Of a stretch of DNA of 64,000 nucleotides, positions 51,936 through 64,000 are shown piece after piece. Under the pieces are notes generated by a model. It had not been told where the DNA came from, did no database searches, and was given only the letters and a program-made list of their open reading frames with translations. Position 1 is the first letter of the stretch; the number at the start of each line of letters is the position of its first letter. Source of the DNA: an uncultured Acidobacteriia bacterium (GTDB lineage: Bacteria > Acidobacteriota > Terriglobia > Bryobacterales > Bryobacteraceae); assembly GCA_903909435.1 (NCBI GenBank), contig CAIVVT010000062.1, positions 62,001 through 126,000 on the forward strand. Direction: 5' to 3'. A program made the translations under genes and the position numbers.

Positions 51936-52218
51936 ACCTAAGACACAATTGAACTGCTCCTAGTTTGCCGCGCCGCGCAGGACGATCGCCGGCTCATTGT
52001 CCAAAAAAAACCGTATGCAAAGTCGGCGGCGCCTGAAACCAGCGGATCCCACGGCAATTCGTGTCGTTGCCTGGATCCGGCGGATCCCAGTGCAAGTGTC
52101 GACTTACCTGGCCGAAGTACCGGGGTAGCATCGGGCACTCGCGCCACAATCGGCGTCCCCAAAACAGAAGCCGCCCGGTAACTCCTGTTGGGGCCAGGGA
52201 GCGCGCTTAGTTCGAGCC
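51936..52218. other. Noncoding scar beyond the integrase fragment
   Basis: About 280 bp before the GH9 stop, without a gene I can support. Composition is less G/C-biased than the flanks. A GCGGATCCCA motif occurs twice, about 50 bp apart (52029-52038 and 52080-52089). I found no second copy of the tRNA 3' end that would mark the other attachment site. Confidence 0.4.
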
Positions 52219-54873
52219 TTATTTCCGTTCTTTAACGATCGCCTCCGCAGCGTTTCCGGCCACGACCCAACTTGCCGACCCGGCCACGACGGCTTCGTGC
52301 TCGAACCAGAGGAATCCGAAGTCGTCGATGCACTCCGGGAAGTCCGGCTTGATGATGATGTATCCCGGAATCACGGCGCCCGGAATGTACGAATTGTCGG
52401 CGCGGTTGTTGCTGTATGTCGTCGTCTTCGAGACCGTACCGACCCCAGCCACATACGAAGTGCTGGATACCGGATGCGTCCCGAGGATGTAATTGACGGC
52501 CCTAAGCGTGTATTCCGGGCTCACAAGATCCGGAAACGCCCTGTGCAGGAAGTACATCCGCGTGGCCATGTCAACCACGCTGCCCGATCCTCCCCAGGTT
52601 CCCATGCTAGGGGGCACGCCGAACGGCGTGGCTTCCAACTGCTTGTCGAGACCCGCCATGTATGTCCTTACCGCTTCCCGGATTTGGTCTTTGGCGTTCG
52701 CGTCCAGGTAAGGCAAGGCCCGGACTGAGGTCCAACCACGAAAGCCAATTTGCTGCGGGGTGATCATCTGGGGGAGCAACTCCTTCAGGCGCGACTTGTA
52801 GGGCTCGGCGCCATTCGTCGCGATGGTCAATTCGAGGGCCGCGGCCCAGTCCAGCATGGCGCCGAAGCCGCCACGGCCGGCGGGCACCGGAGGGGTTGCC
52901 GGAGCGGCAGGGGAGCCCGGCACCACGCCTTGAGAAGCGGCTAGCACGCCCTGCGGGGGAGCACCGGCCGGAGGCGCTCCGCCGAACCCGCCGCGGCCCG
53001 GAGCCTGGGTCGGGTTAGCCTTCTCGTCGTTCCATGCTTTGATGGCGGTTTCGAGACAATCTTTGGCTAATGCGTCATCCCAGCCTTTCAGGACATCGGC
53101 TGCCGCCGCGAGTGCGGCGATACTCCCCCACTGGAAGAACCCGTTGGTAGTGGAGAAGATCCAGCGGTCGTCCGGCTTGCCCGAGTACTCGCCCTTAACC
53201 TCGTTCGGACTGAGCTTCGGGTCATAGATCCGGCCGTCGGTCTTCGTTGAGCCGTCGCCCAAGTGCGTATACTGGCGCAGATCAGGTTCATGGGTGCCGC
53301 GGATCGAGTGGCCAATGTTCTTAAACTGCGCCAGAATCAGCAATGCGCCGTGCTTGACCTGCTGCACCGTATCCGGCACGCCGTCGGGACGGTGCATCTC
53401 AACTTCACGGGCGACTTCATCCACAGTAAGCTGGTCGTACTTTAGATTGAATTCGCGATACGCCAAAGCCAGGCTCTGAATGACCTCCAACTGGGCAGGC
53501 TCCTCCAGGTCGAAATCGCCGGCATCATACCAGCCGCCCACATTCATTCCAGGAATATGATCGCCGCCCTTGTACTTGCCGTCCGTTGCCGTAGCCTGAT
53601 TCCAGTTGTCGAACTGCTCCCCTACTACCGGCGCCAGGCGGCCATCGTCCAGATGTGAAGCGCCGTGCCACACGCGGTAGCCTTCGCGAACGGAAACGTG
53701 ATCCATCTGCACCGCGATGTGATGGTCGAGGCTGTCCTGCCAAATGTTGGCGTAAGCGTCCTTGGAAATGGGGAAGGGCGCCGTCCGCTGGCCTGCGTAC
53801 TCAACTACATAAAGGCCGGGGTCGTTCAACGGGGTGAAGTCAAATTTCGAATAGACGTAGCGCAACCAGGCCTTTGAAGCTGTAATCGGGCCCTCGAACG
53901 CCGACTTGTAAGAACCGTCTTCCATCAGGCGCAGTACTTTGGCTGCCTTCGGCCCGTTGTACTTCGGGTCGAGTTCGAGTACCGCCACTTTGGAGAAACC
54001 CGGCGCATAACCGACCTGGCTGTGCGCGATCATCGGCGGCCGCGTCCAGTTCGGGATCACGTCGGGCCTGATGTGCCACACAATGGCGCCCGTGGTCTTG
54101 CCCGAAGGGATCAGCGAACGCAGCACGAACCAGCCATTCTGTGCGCGGCTGCGTCCGTCGAACAGCATGAGGTTGGCGGTATCCGACTTAACGTTGACCC
54201 GGGCCAGCGGATCGTCGATCCCCAAGGTGATGCTCTTCCCCTCGGCGAACGGCAGCGGCTGGGTGTATCCCTTGGCCTTGTCCCAGTCCTCCAGGTAGTA
54301 GGCCTTTTTCGGTTCATCGACAAGCGGCAAGACCTTGACCATCGGATCGTTCGGAGTTCGCGGGAAGATGCCGGCTTTGGTTCCATCCACCAGGTAAGCC
54401 CTGCCCATGTAGATCGAGGGCAGGAACTCCAGGTTGAAGCCCGCCCGCCCGGTCAGTTTCTCCGGTAGCGGCTTGTCGAGATTGATGCTGACCTTCACGC
54501 CGCCCGGTTCCGCTGCGACCTCCAGCGTGTAGCTGAGATCGAAGGTCGGGAAAGCGAGATTGGCGGTGAGCCGGTTGTTCGCTATATCGGACTGGCGCCC
54601 TTTGAGCGTTGCCACCAGATCCCACTGCTCGGGCGTGGGCATCAGGCGCACGTCGCCGTTCGTCGCGATGCGTTGGCCGTGGAGAATCATCTCCATGGCC
54701 GTGTTCTTCTGGTCAACGAAAATGGGGTGGTATTTGCTCTCGTAGAGAAAGACGCTAAAACCCTGCGTTTCCAGGTAGTTCTTGCCGGTCACCGTCATGG
54801 CGAAATCGGCGCCGAACAGGCCTAGGCCGGAGGTCATGGCCAAGAGGAAGCACAGATTGCGTCTGGTGAGCAT
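52219..54873 (-). CDS. Exported family 9 glycoside hydrolase (endoglucanase type)
   Basis: An 884-residue secreted enzyme cutting beta-1,4-glucan or mixed-linkage backbones. The N-terminus MLTRRNLCFLLAMTSGLGL is a leader that may use Tat (RRN). An N-terminal region (~25-280) of unknown type is followed by an Ig-like CelD_N domain (MIAHSQVGYAPGFSKVAVLEL near 280) and the (alpha/alpha)6 catalytic domain. The base and support Asp residues are Asp450 and Asp453 in GGWYDAGDFD. The general acid is probably Glu860 in FEHEAVVAGSASWV. Inside the catalytic domain, residues ~622-672 are a Gly/Pro/Ala-rich low-complexity insert. It is divergent from the GH51 operon. Confidence 0.88.
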   Translation of the reverse strand: MLTRRNLCFLLAMTSGLGLFGADFAMTVTGKNYLETQGFSVFLYESKYHPIFVDQKNTAMEMILHGQRIATNGDVRLMPTPEQWDLVATLKGRQSDIANNRLTANLAFPTFDLSYTLEVAAEPGGVKVSINLDKPLPEKLTGRAGFNLEFLPSIYMGRAYLVDGTKAGIFPRTPNDPMVKVLPLVDEPKKAYYLEDWDKAKGYTQPLPFAEGKSITLGIDDPLARVNVKSDTANLMLFDGRSRAQNGWFVLRSLIPSGKTTGAIVWHIRPDVIPNWTRPPMIAHSQVGYAPGFSKVAVLELDPKYNGPKAAKVLRLMEDGSYKSAFEGPITASKAWLRYVYSKFDFTPLNDPGLYVVEYAGQRTAPFPISKDAYANIWQDSLDHHIAVQMDHVSVREGYRVWHGASHLDDGRLAPVVGEQFDNWNQATATDGKYKGGDHIPGMNVGGWYDAGDFDLEEPAQLEVIQSLALAYREFNLKYDQLTVDEVAREVEMHRPDGVPDTVQQVKHGALLILAQFKNIGHSIRGTHEPDLRQYTHLGDGSTKTDGRIYDPKLSPNEVKGEYSGKPDDRWIFSTTNGFFQWGSIAALAAAADVLKGWDDALAKDCLETAIKAWNDEKANPTQAPGRGGFGGAPPAGAPPQGVLAASQGVVPGSPAAPATPPVPAGRGGFGAMLDWAAALELTIATNGAEPYKSRLKELLPQMITPQQIGFRGWTSVRALPYLDANAKDQIREAVRTYMAGLDKQLEATPFGVPPSMGTWGGSGSVVDMATRMYFLHRAFPDLVSPEYTLRAVNYILGTHPVSSTSYVAGVGTVSKTTTYSNNRADNSYIPGAVIPGYIIIKPDFPECIDDFGFLWFEHEAVVAGSASWVVAGNAAEAIVKERK

Positions 54874-55008
54874 AGGAGATCGAATTACCTTCTTTGCCTT
54901 AACCTAGCATGGATACTGATTGCGCCCATTGTTGCCCGCGCGCGATATGCTGTGGGTGGTTCGCTTCTTGTCCTGGTTCGCCGTTTTGTCGTCTGAAGGA
55001 GAATATCT

Positions 55009-57826
<2,818 letters not shown>

Positions 57827-57845
57827 CGCGCGAGGAGAGGCAATC

Positions 57846-59426
57846 ATGAGAACGATATGGATAGCGGCCGTCGCGACGCTCGCGCTCGCGACGGCTCTCG
57901 CGCATTCGGTGAAGGTCGCGGGCGGGCTGGTGGAAGGCACGGCCGAAAATGGTCTGACGGTCTACAGAGGCATCCCCTTCGCGGCGCCACCGTTGGGAGG
58001 GTTGCGGTGGAAGCCTCCGGAGCCGGCCGCAAGCTGGCAAGGGGCGCGCAAGGCGGATAAGTTCGCGCCGGGCTGCATGCAGTCGATGGGCGGCCCGCCA
58101 CCCAGCGGTCTGAGCGAAGACTGCCTGTACCTGAACGTGTGGACGCCGGCGAAGTCGGCGAAGGACCGGCTTCCGGTGCTCGTGTGGATCTATGGGGGCG
58201 GCTTCAACGGAGGCGCGACCTCAATCCCGGACTACAGTGGGGAGCGGCTAGCCAAACGCGGCGTGACCTTGGTTAGCATCGCCTACCGCGTGGGGATCTT
58301 CGGCTTCTACGCGCATCCGGAACTCAGCGCCGAATCCGCTCAGCACGTCTCCGGCAACTACGGTCTGCTCGACATGATCGCCGGGCTCCGGTGGATTCAG
58401 CAAAACATCGCCGCGTTCGGAGGCGACCCCAAGCGCGTCACGATCTTCGGTGAATCTGCGGGCGGCATTGCCGTCAGCATGCTGTGCGCCTCGCCGCTTG
58501 CCAAGGGGCTCTTCATCGGCGCTATCTCGGAGAGCGGCGGATCGTTCGGTCCGGTGAGTAAGAACCCGTCGCCGGGAGAGAACATGCGCGTGCTCGCCGA
58601 TGCCGAGGCGTCGGGTGCGGAGTTCGCCAAATCTGCGGGCGCCGCGTCGCTGAAGGAACTGCGCGCACTGCCTGCCGACCAGATCCTTGAAGCCGGGCGC
58701 AAGCAGCGCGGCATGGCCTGGCCGATTGTTGATGGCTGGGTCATCCCCGGCGACCAACACAAGCTTTACGAGGCTGGGCATTTCAATGACACCGCCATCC
58801 TGGTCGGCTACAACTCGGACGAAGGCTTGAGTTTTTCCCACGACCGCACGGCCGAGGCCTACGTCCACGGAGTCAAAGCTCGCTACGGCCCGTGGGCGGA
58901 TCAGCTGATCGCTGCTTATCCGGCGAGCGGTGAAACCGTTACGAAGACGGCGCGCGACCTCTCGCGCGATTCGGCATTCGGCTGGCAGACCTGGGCCTGG
59001 GCCCGCCTGCACTCGGCCAAGGCCAAAGTCAAGGCATATTACTACTACTTCGACCAACATCCCGAGCACCCAGCCAGTTCGCCCGAGGCGGATCACGGCT
59101 CGCCGCATGGCGCAGAAGTCATCTACGTCTTCGAACATCTCGACGACCTGCATCGCTCGCCGACTGAAACGGACCGTCGCATTTCCGATGCGATGGCGAC
59201 CTATTGGACGAACTTCGCCAAGTACGGCAATCCCAACGGCAAGGGCGTGCCGGAATGGCCGGCGTTCAGCGACAAGCAGCCGGTCGTAATGTACTTCGGG
59301 GGAACCGCCCACACTGGACCGGTTCCCAGCGAATCGGCGCTGCGCGTGCTGGACGGGTACTTCGCTTGGCGCCGAAGCCCGGATGGAGCACAAGTGAAGG
59401 CACCGCGGCCGTTCGGCGCTAAGTGA
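57846..59426 (+). CDS. Exported type-B carboxylesterase
   Basis: A 526-residue alpha/beta hydrolase with an N-terminal signal peptide (residues ~1-18). ATG 57846 follows AGGAGAGG. Catalytic Ser204 lies in FGESAGGIAV. The oxyanion hole is PVLVWIYGGGF, and the conserved N-terminal NGLTVYRGIPFAAPPLGGLRWKP is diagnostic. The Glu is expected in GYNSDEGLSF and the His in GSPHGAEVIYVF. Type-B enzymes act on carboxylic esters of many kinds; location between two CE1 esterases suggests it removes plant acyl groups. It is 19 bp after the first CE1 gene. Confidence 0.92.
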   Translation: MRTIWIAAVATLALATALAHSVKVAGGLVEGTAENGLTVYRGIPFAAPPLGGLRWKPPEPAASWQGARKADKFAPGCMQSMGGPPPSGLSEDCLYLNVWTPAKSAKDRLPVLVWIYGGGFNGGATSIPDYSGERLAKRGVTLVSIAYRVGIFGFYAHPELSAESAQHVSGNYGLLDMIAGLRWIQQNIAAFGGDPKRVTIFGESAGGIAVSMLCASPLAKGLFIGAISESGGSFGPVSKNPSPGENMRVLADAEASGAEFAKSAGAASLKELRALPADQILEAGRKQRGMAWPIVDGWVIPGDQHKLYEAGHFNDTAILVGYNSDEGLSFSHDRTAEAYVHGVKARYGPWADQLIAAYPASGETVTKTARDLSRDSAFGWQTWAWARLHSAKAKVKAYYYYFDQHPEHPASSPEADHGSPHGAEVIYVFEHLDDLHRSPTETDRRISDAMATYWTNFAKYGNPNGKGVPEWPAFSDKQPVVMYFGGTAHTGPVPSESALRVLDGYFAWRRSPDGAQVKAPRPFGAK

Positions 59427-59441
59427 AGATCGCAGCGTTAG

Positions 59442-60638
<1,197 letters not shown>

Positions 60639-60846
60639 TCATGAAGCGGGTCGCGGGCGGCACGAGGAGATCGAGTCACATGGCACTCCCGTAACGTCGC
60701 GGCCCGAATTCCATCAAGCTGCGTCACCCGCTCCACGAGGTGGCGCTGACGTCGCAGTGCGGATCAATGCGAGCGGTATGATGGCTCGGACTGTACAACA
60801 CCGACTCAAGTCAAACTGGGAAAGCACGTCGCCGAATTGATCACTC

Positions 60847-61199
60847 ATGCACATCTCTGTTCTGGCCCTATTCGCCAGAGCCCTCGCGAACTGCACCACG
60901 CCAGATAGCGCACTCGATCTCTGGTATAGGCAGTCGGCGCACAACTGGGATCAGGCACTGCCGGTCGGCAACGTCCGCCTGGCTGCGATAGTACTCGGCG
61001 ACGCCAAGCGCGAGCACTTTCAACTCAACGAGGATTCCATCTGGGGCGGCACCAGGCACGACCGGGCCAATCCGGGAACTTCCGAGGCGTTCCGGAGGTT
61101 CGCCGGCTGAACGAGTAGGGTCACCCGGCGCAATCCCCGGAGATGATCGACCGGACCATGCTCAGAATTCCGCGCACGTCGCCGGTCTACGAAACTGTT
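60847..61199 (+). pseudogene. GH95 alpha-L-fucosidase fragment, broken
   Basis: Only the first ~115 codons of a GH95 gene remain. From ~60916 it reads DLWYRQSAHNWDQALPVGN, LAAIVLGDAKREHFQLNEDS and IWGGTRHDRANPGTSEAFRR, then a stop at 61108-61110. One frame over, the sequence returns as PEVRRLNE, a TAG, and MIDRTMLRIPRTSPVYETV, again matching the family. So at least one frameshift and one stop codon have accumulated. The rest is replaced by the transposase remnant. The intact enzyme would have released fucose from xyloglucan or similar glycans. Confidence 0.8.
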
Positions 61200-61245
61200 G
61201 TTCTCGGAAACTCCGACCAGATTGATGAACTGAGAGTTGTCTCTC

Positions 61246-62283
61246 CTCGTCCGATTGCCATTCTGGCCTTTATTCACGGCCCCGTTCGCTTCCCTTTCCG
61301 CCACGCTCCGAGGCCGTGCCGCGCTTCAATTGGAGATTCGCCTTGCGCCATCAGATCGGCATCCTGCATCGCTCCGTAAAGCGGCCAAAACTGACGCGCC
61401 GATCGATTCCTGTGGGCTTGGCGCTGTACTGTCTGGCGGGATTGGTGATCCGTTGCCGTCCTCATGAAGCCCGGTACGGTCATGGGTTGGCAGCGCAAGG
61501 CTTTCGCTTGTTCTGGGCCTGGAAGATTCGACGCGGCAAGCCGGATCGACCGGCGGTTCCCAAGGACGTGCGCGAGTTGATCCGGACGTTGAGTCGCGAG
61601 AACCCGATTTGGGGTGCTCCACGGATCTACGGAAAACTGCTTGGACTCGGCATCGAGATCGGCGAAACCAGCGTGGCCAAGTACATGGTTTGGCGGCGAA
61701 CACCGCCATCCCGGACCTGCAGGACCTTCGTCGACAATCACCTGAAGAGTATGGTGTCGGTCGACTCTTTCGCCGTGCCGGCGATCTGGTTCCAGATCCT
61801 GTATGTATTACTGGTGCTGGCGCATGATCGCCGGCGGATCTTGCGTCTCGCAGTCACGGCGCATCCAACAGCGGACTGGATTGCTCAACAAATGCGCGAG
61901 GCCTTTCCATGGGACACTGCACCGCGCGATCTGATCCGGGATCGGGACCGGATCTTCGGCAATGACTTCGTCGACCAAGTGAAGGCAATGGGGTCAAACA
62001 AGTGCTTTCGGCGCCGCGGTCGCCATGGCAGAATGCCTATGTTGAAAGCGCGATCGGCACCATTCGCCGCGCGTGCCTGGATCACATGATCGTATTCAAC
62101 GGGCGCTGCTTGTATCGACAACTTCAGAGCTTCATTGCGTACTACCGTCGGAGCCAGACACATTTAGCGTTGCCCAAGGATAGTCCAGAGCCCCGATCGA
62201 TTCAACCTCCAGGCTTGGGGCGGAACTTCGCAAGACAGGAGGTGGGCGGATTACATCACGGGTATGAGCGGCGGGCCGCCTGA
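61246..62283 (+). mobile_element. Decayed insertion sequence: DDE integrase-core transposase
   Basis: A transposase of the rve/DDE type broken by several frameshifts. Pieces in order: LRGRAALQLEI, ALRHQIGILHRSVKRPKLT (~61350), then DRFLWAW and a stop (TGA) with MKPGTVMGWQRKAF in a second frame, then FRLFWAWKIRRGKPDRP back in the first. The catalytic residues are Asp in VSVDSFAVP, Asp in IRDRDRIFG and Glu in AYVESAIGTIRRACLDH. The last frame change is near 61993. The piece ends EVGGLHHGYERRAA. I found no terminal inverted repeats. It lies against the broken GH95 gene. Confidence 0.85.
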
Positions 62284-62755
62284 ACCGGCTTCGTTCGAAT
62301 CAACTGTCACAGCTTGCTGATCCTTGAAGTTGGCCGTGTGCTCGGCATCCGAACCCACTCGGTTAGCCTATGCCGTGCCGCTTCGCGCACTCCCGGCCAA
62401 CGATCTGCTAACCAGACGATTGCAGTCGCCCATCCTCGCCATGGTGTATTTCGCCGCCCAGTGAGTCGTTGACAAGATTTTCGAGAACGACAATAGCAGC
62501 GTGGGCAGTCCTGCCACTTTCTAAGAATGCGCATGGCTGCCCAGGGGAGCGAATCTTGGCCAGTCATTCGCGCCTGGCATAAGGCGAAAGCTCGCGCACG
62601 GATTCCGGTGTTCCGCAAAGCGGATCATGCGCTGCCGCCGGCCAAGCCCGCCGGGTATACTTCTAAGATTCAGTGGCGAACCGAAGGGCCGTGCCCGCCA
62701 TGGTGCTGCAGACTCCTGGTAACTCTGAAATCTACATGGACGCGGGCGGTAATCG
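62284..62755. other. Noncoding region between the transposase remnant and the GH3 gene
   Basis: 472 bp without a gene I can support on either strand. TTGACA occurs at 62467-62472 with only a poor -10 (AATAGC) 17 bases later, so a promoter is uncertain. It could hold the rest of the old insertion. I looked for GH95 sequence here and did not see any. Confidence 0.4.
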
Positions 62756-64000
62756 ATGACAAAGACCAACTTATGTTTCTTGATTCTCACGGCAGTCGGC
62801 ATGTCGCTCACCTGTGCACCGGCGATTTCCGCACAAGCTGGCGGAGAATCGCCGGCGTACCTCGACGCGAAGCGACCAATCGCGGAAAGAGTTGACGGCC
62901 TGATGAGCCGTATGACTCTGAAGGAAAAGGTCGGTCAACTCAACTTGCCGTGTGTTTACGTGGATGAACTGGGGAAGGACATCCCATCGAAGTTGTTGGG
63001 CTGCCGGAAGTTCGCCGCTGGAACCTACACGCATGAGATTGGTCCTGGTTGTGGTTTTTTCACGCTGGCGAATGAGATCTTGCGCAAAGGCGCGCGGCAG
63101 CAAGCGGAGTATTTCAACGAACTGCAAAGGATCGCGCTCACTGAGACTCGTCTGAAGATCCCGCTTCTCGAGGACGAGGAAGGCACGCACGGCGCCATGT
63201 TCCCGGGCGGAACCATTTTCCCGGAGGGTCTGGCGATCGGTAGCTCTTTCGATCTGGATCTGGTGAAATCCGTCTACGCGGCAGCGGCGGCGGAGGCGAG
63301 AGCCGTCGGCATCCACATGCTCTCCACTCTGGTGCTGGAGTTGGATCGCGATCCTCGAATGGGCAGGAATGAAGAAGCGTATACGGAGGACCCTTATCTC
63401 TATACGCGCATCGCGGAAAGTATTGTGCAAAGCACGCAGGGTACCAACATCGCGGCACCGGACAAAGTTGTCGCGGTGCTGACGGATTTTCCGACTCAAA
63501 GTGAACCTTCGAGCGGATTGGAGCGCGGTGCCATCGAGTTATCCGATCGCGCATTGCGCGAGAATTCCCTGCTTCCTTGGGCCGCCGCCATCACCAAGGC
63601 CGGCGCTCTCGGCGTGATGGCCGGCTACCCGGAAATCGAGGATATACCGGCGCACGCTTCTGAGAAGTGGATGAACGACGTGCTGCGGAAGGAATTGGGA
63701 TTCCGGGGAGTCGTGGTGAGCGAAGGTGGTGGATTCGGAACGCTGATCTCCGAGCATCTAGTTCGAACGCAGAAGGAAGCCGGCGCGCTGGCCTTGAAAG
63801 CGGGCGTGGACATGAACATCAGCTATGAGCCTGCCTATATGGGCCCACTGATTGAAAACGTGCAGGAGGGGCGAGTCGACATCGCTTTGGTGGATCGCGC
63901 GGTCCGAAGGGTTCTGGAACTGAAGTTCCGTCTCGGTCTTTTCGAGAACCGATTTGTCGACGTGGAGCGCGCAGTGCGTGTTGTTCACTCACAGCCGTAT
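62756..64000 (+). CDS. Exported GH3-family protein, partial, with altered catalytic residues
   Basis: The frame runs 415 codons to the window edge without a stop. ATG 62756 is the first possible start: an in-frame TAA is six bases upstream. Residues 1-~26 are a signal peptide ending SAQA. The N-terminal GH3 barrel follows: RMTLKEKVGQLNLPCVYVDE, GTIFPEGLAIGSSFDLDLV, HMLSTLVLELDRDPRMGRNEEAYTEDPYL. The last part GFRGVVVSEGGGFGTL corresponds to 'GFxGxVxSDw', so Glu323 replaces the Asp nucleophile, and the usual Lys-His of 'KHFPG' appears as Thr243-Asp244. The chain continues with ALKAGVDMNISYE and ELKFRLGLFEN. GH3 enzymes release beta-glucose or xylose; whether this one is active is uncertain. 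Confidence 0.85.
   Translation, partial: MTKTNLCFLILTAVGMSLTCAPAISAQAGGESPAYLDAKRPIAERVDGLMSRMTLKEKVGQLNLPCVYVDELGKDIPSKLLGCRKFAAGTYTHEIGPGCGFFTLANEILRKGARQQAEYFNELQRIALTETRLKIPLLEDEEGTHGAMFPGGTIFPEGLAIGSSFDLDLVKSVYAAAAAEARAVGIHMLSTLVLELDRDPRMGRNEEAYTEDPYLYTRIAESIVQSTQGTNIAAPDKVVAVLTDFPTQSEPSSGLERGAIELSDRALRENSLLPWAAAITKAGALGVMAGYPEIEDIPAHASEKWMNDVLRKELGFRGVVVSEGGGFGTLISEHLVRTQKEAGALALKAGVDMNISYEPAYMGPLIENVQEGRVDIALVDRAVRRVLELKFRLGLFENRFVDVERAVRVVHSQPY

Noticed and set aside
52029-52089. Two GCGGATCCCA copies as integration att sites
   Set aside because: They are only 10 bp, sit in a low-information scar, and do not match the tRNA-Leu 3' end, so an attachment role is not supported.

Overview
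The window is high-GC DNA (strong G/C at third codon positions, long antisense open frames over most genes) and reads as the chromosome of an acidobacterium of the Solibacter/Bryobacter type. Support comes from a VWFA-related protein of the acidobacterial kind, tandem exported carboxypeptidase-regulatory-like proteins, DUF1080, DUF507 and DUF2203 genes, ~100 bp nested palindromic repeats, and a plant-polysaccharide cluster. The assignment is an inference from gene content; no rRNA gene is present.

Layout. 1-6.9 kb: the end of an unidentified gene, then a leftward unit recO-glyQ-glyS-ppdK closed by a hairpin terminator. 7.4-13.6 kb: a GyrI-like ligand-binding protein, an AraC/GyrI regulator, two hypothetical proteins, an aldo/keto reductase, an exported DUF1080 protein and a TIM-barrel sugar isomerase-like protein, with palindromic repeats of two families between them. 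14-24 kb: two tandem exported proteins with carboxypeptidase-regulatory-like domains, a receiver-like protein, pcm, an Old Yellow Enzyme, a VOC protein with an MFS exporter, and an exported TPR protein with a polytopic membrane protein. 24-28 kb (leftward): ribokinase, DUF507, DUF2203, ispG; then a promoter with a candidate ~100 nt structured RNA ahead of a receiver-like protein. 28.6-33 kb: a tRNA-like relic, an exported protein, and an asnB plus GT39-type glycosyltransferase pair. 33-36 kb: a LexA-type S24 protein lacking the usual helix-turn-helix domain and a VWFA protein. 36-42 kb: a TetR repressor with a clear operator, divergent from an RND efflux operon (pump, adaptor, outer-membrane channel); the channel gene carries one frameshift. 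42.6-45.6 kb: a large secreted M11-type metalloprotease with BACON and Kelch modules. 45.6-51.5 kb: KDG kinase with an exported Rid-like protein, divergent from pdxR-pdxS-pdxT (a palindromic repeat lies between pdxS and pdxT), then a low-molecular-weight phosphatase. 51.5-52 kb: tRNA-Leu(CAG) with a broken tyrosine integrase beside it, an old integration scar. 52-64 kb: a hemicellulose cluster with GH9, GH51, a CE1-type esterase, a type-B carboxylesterase, a second CE1-type esterase, a broken GH95 gene, a decayed DDE transposase, and a GH3 protein that runs off the window.

How the genes work together. The right end looks like an exported set for arabinoxylan- or xyloglucan-type polymers: GH9 cuts the backbone, GH51 removes arabinose, the esterases remove acyl groups, GH3 would finish oligosaccharides. 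The GH95 (fucosidase) gene has been lost. KDG kinase and ribokinase could feed sugars into central metabolism, and ppdK serves the PEP/pyruvate node. PdxR, PdxS and PdxT form a vitamin B6 unit. The RND operon is a classic TetR-controlled efflux module.

The observations most worth a second look are the structured RNA with an operator-like repeat at 27.84-27.96 kb, the LexA-type autoprotease with an unrecognised N-terminal domain (33.3-34.1 kb), the two nested-palindrome repeat families, the exported double Rid-like protein, the protease/BACON/Kelch protein, and the GH3 protein with altered catalytic positions.
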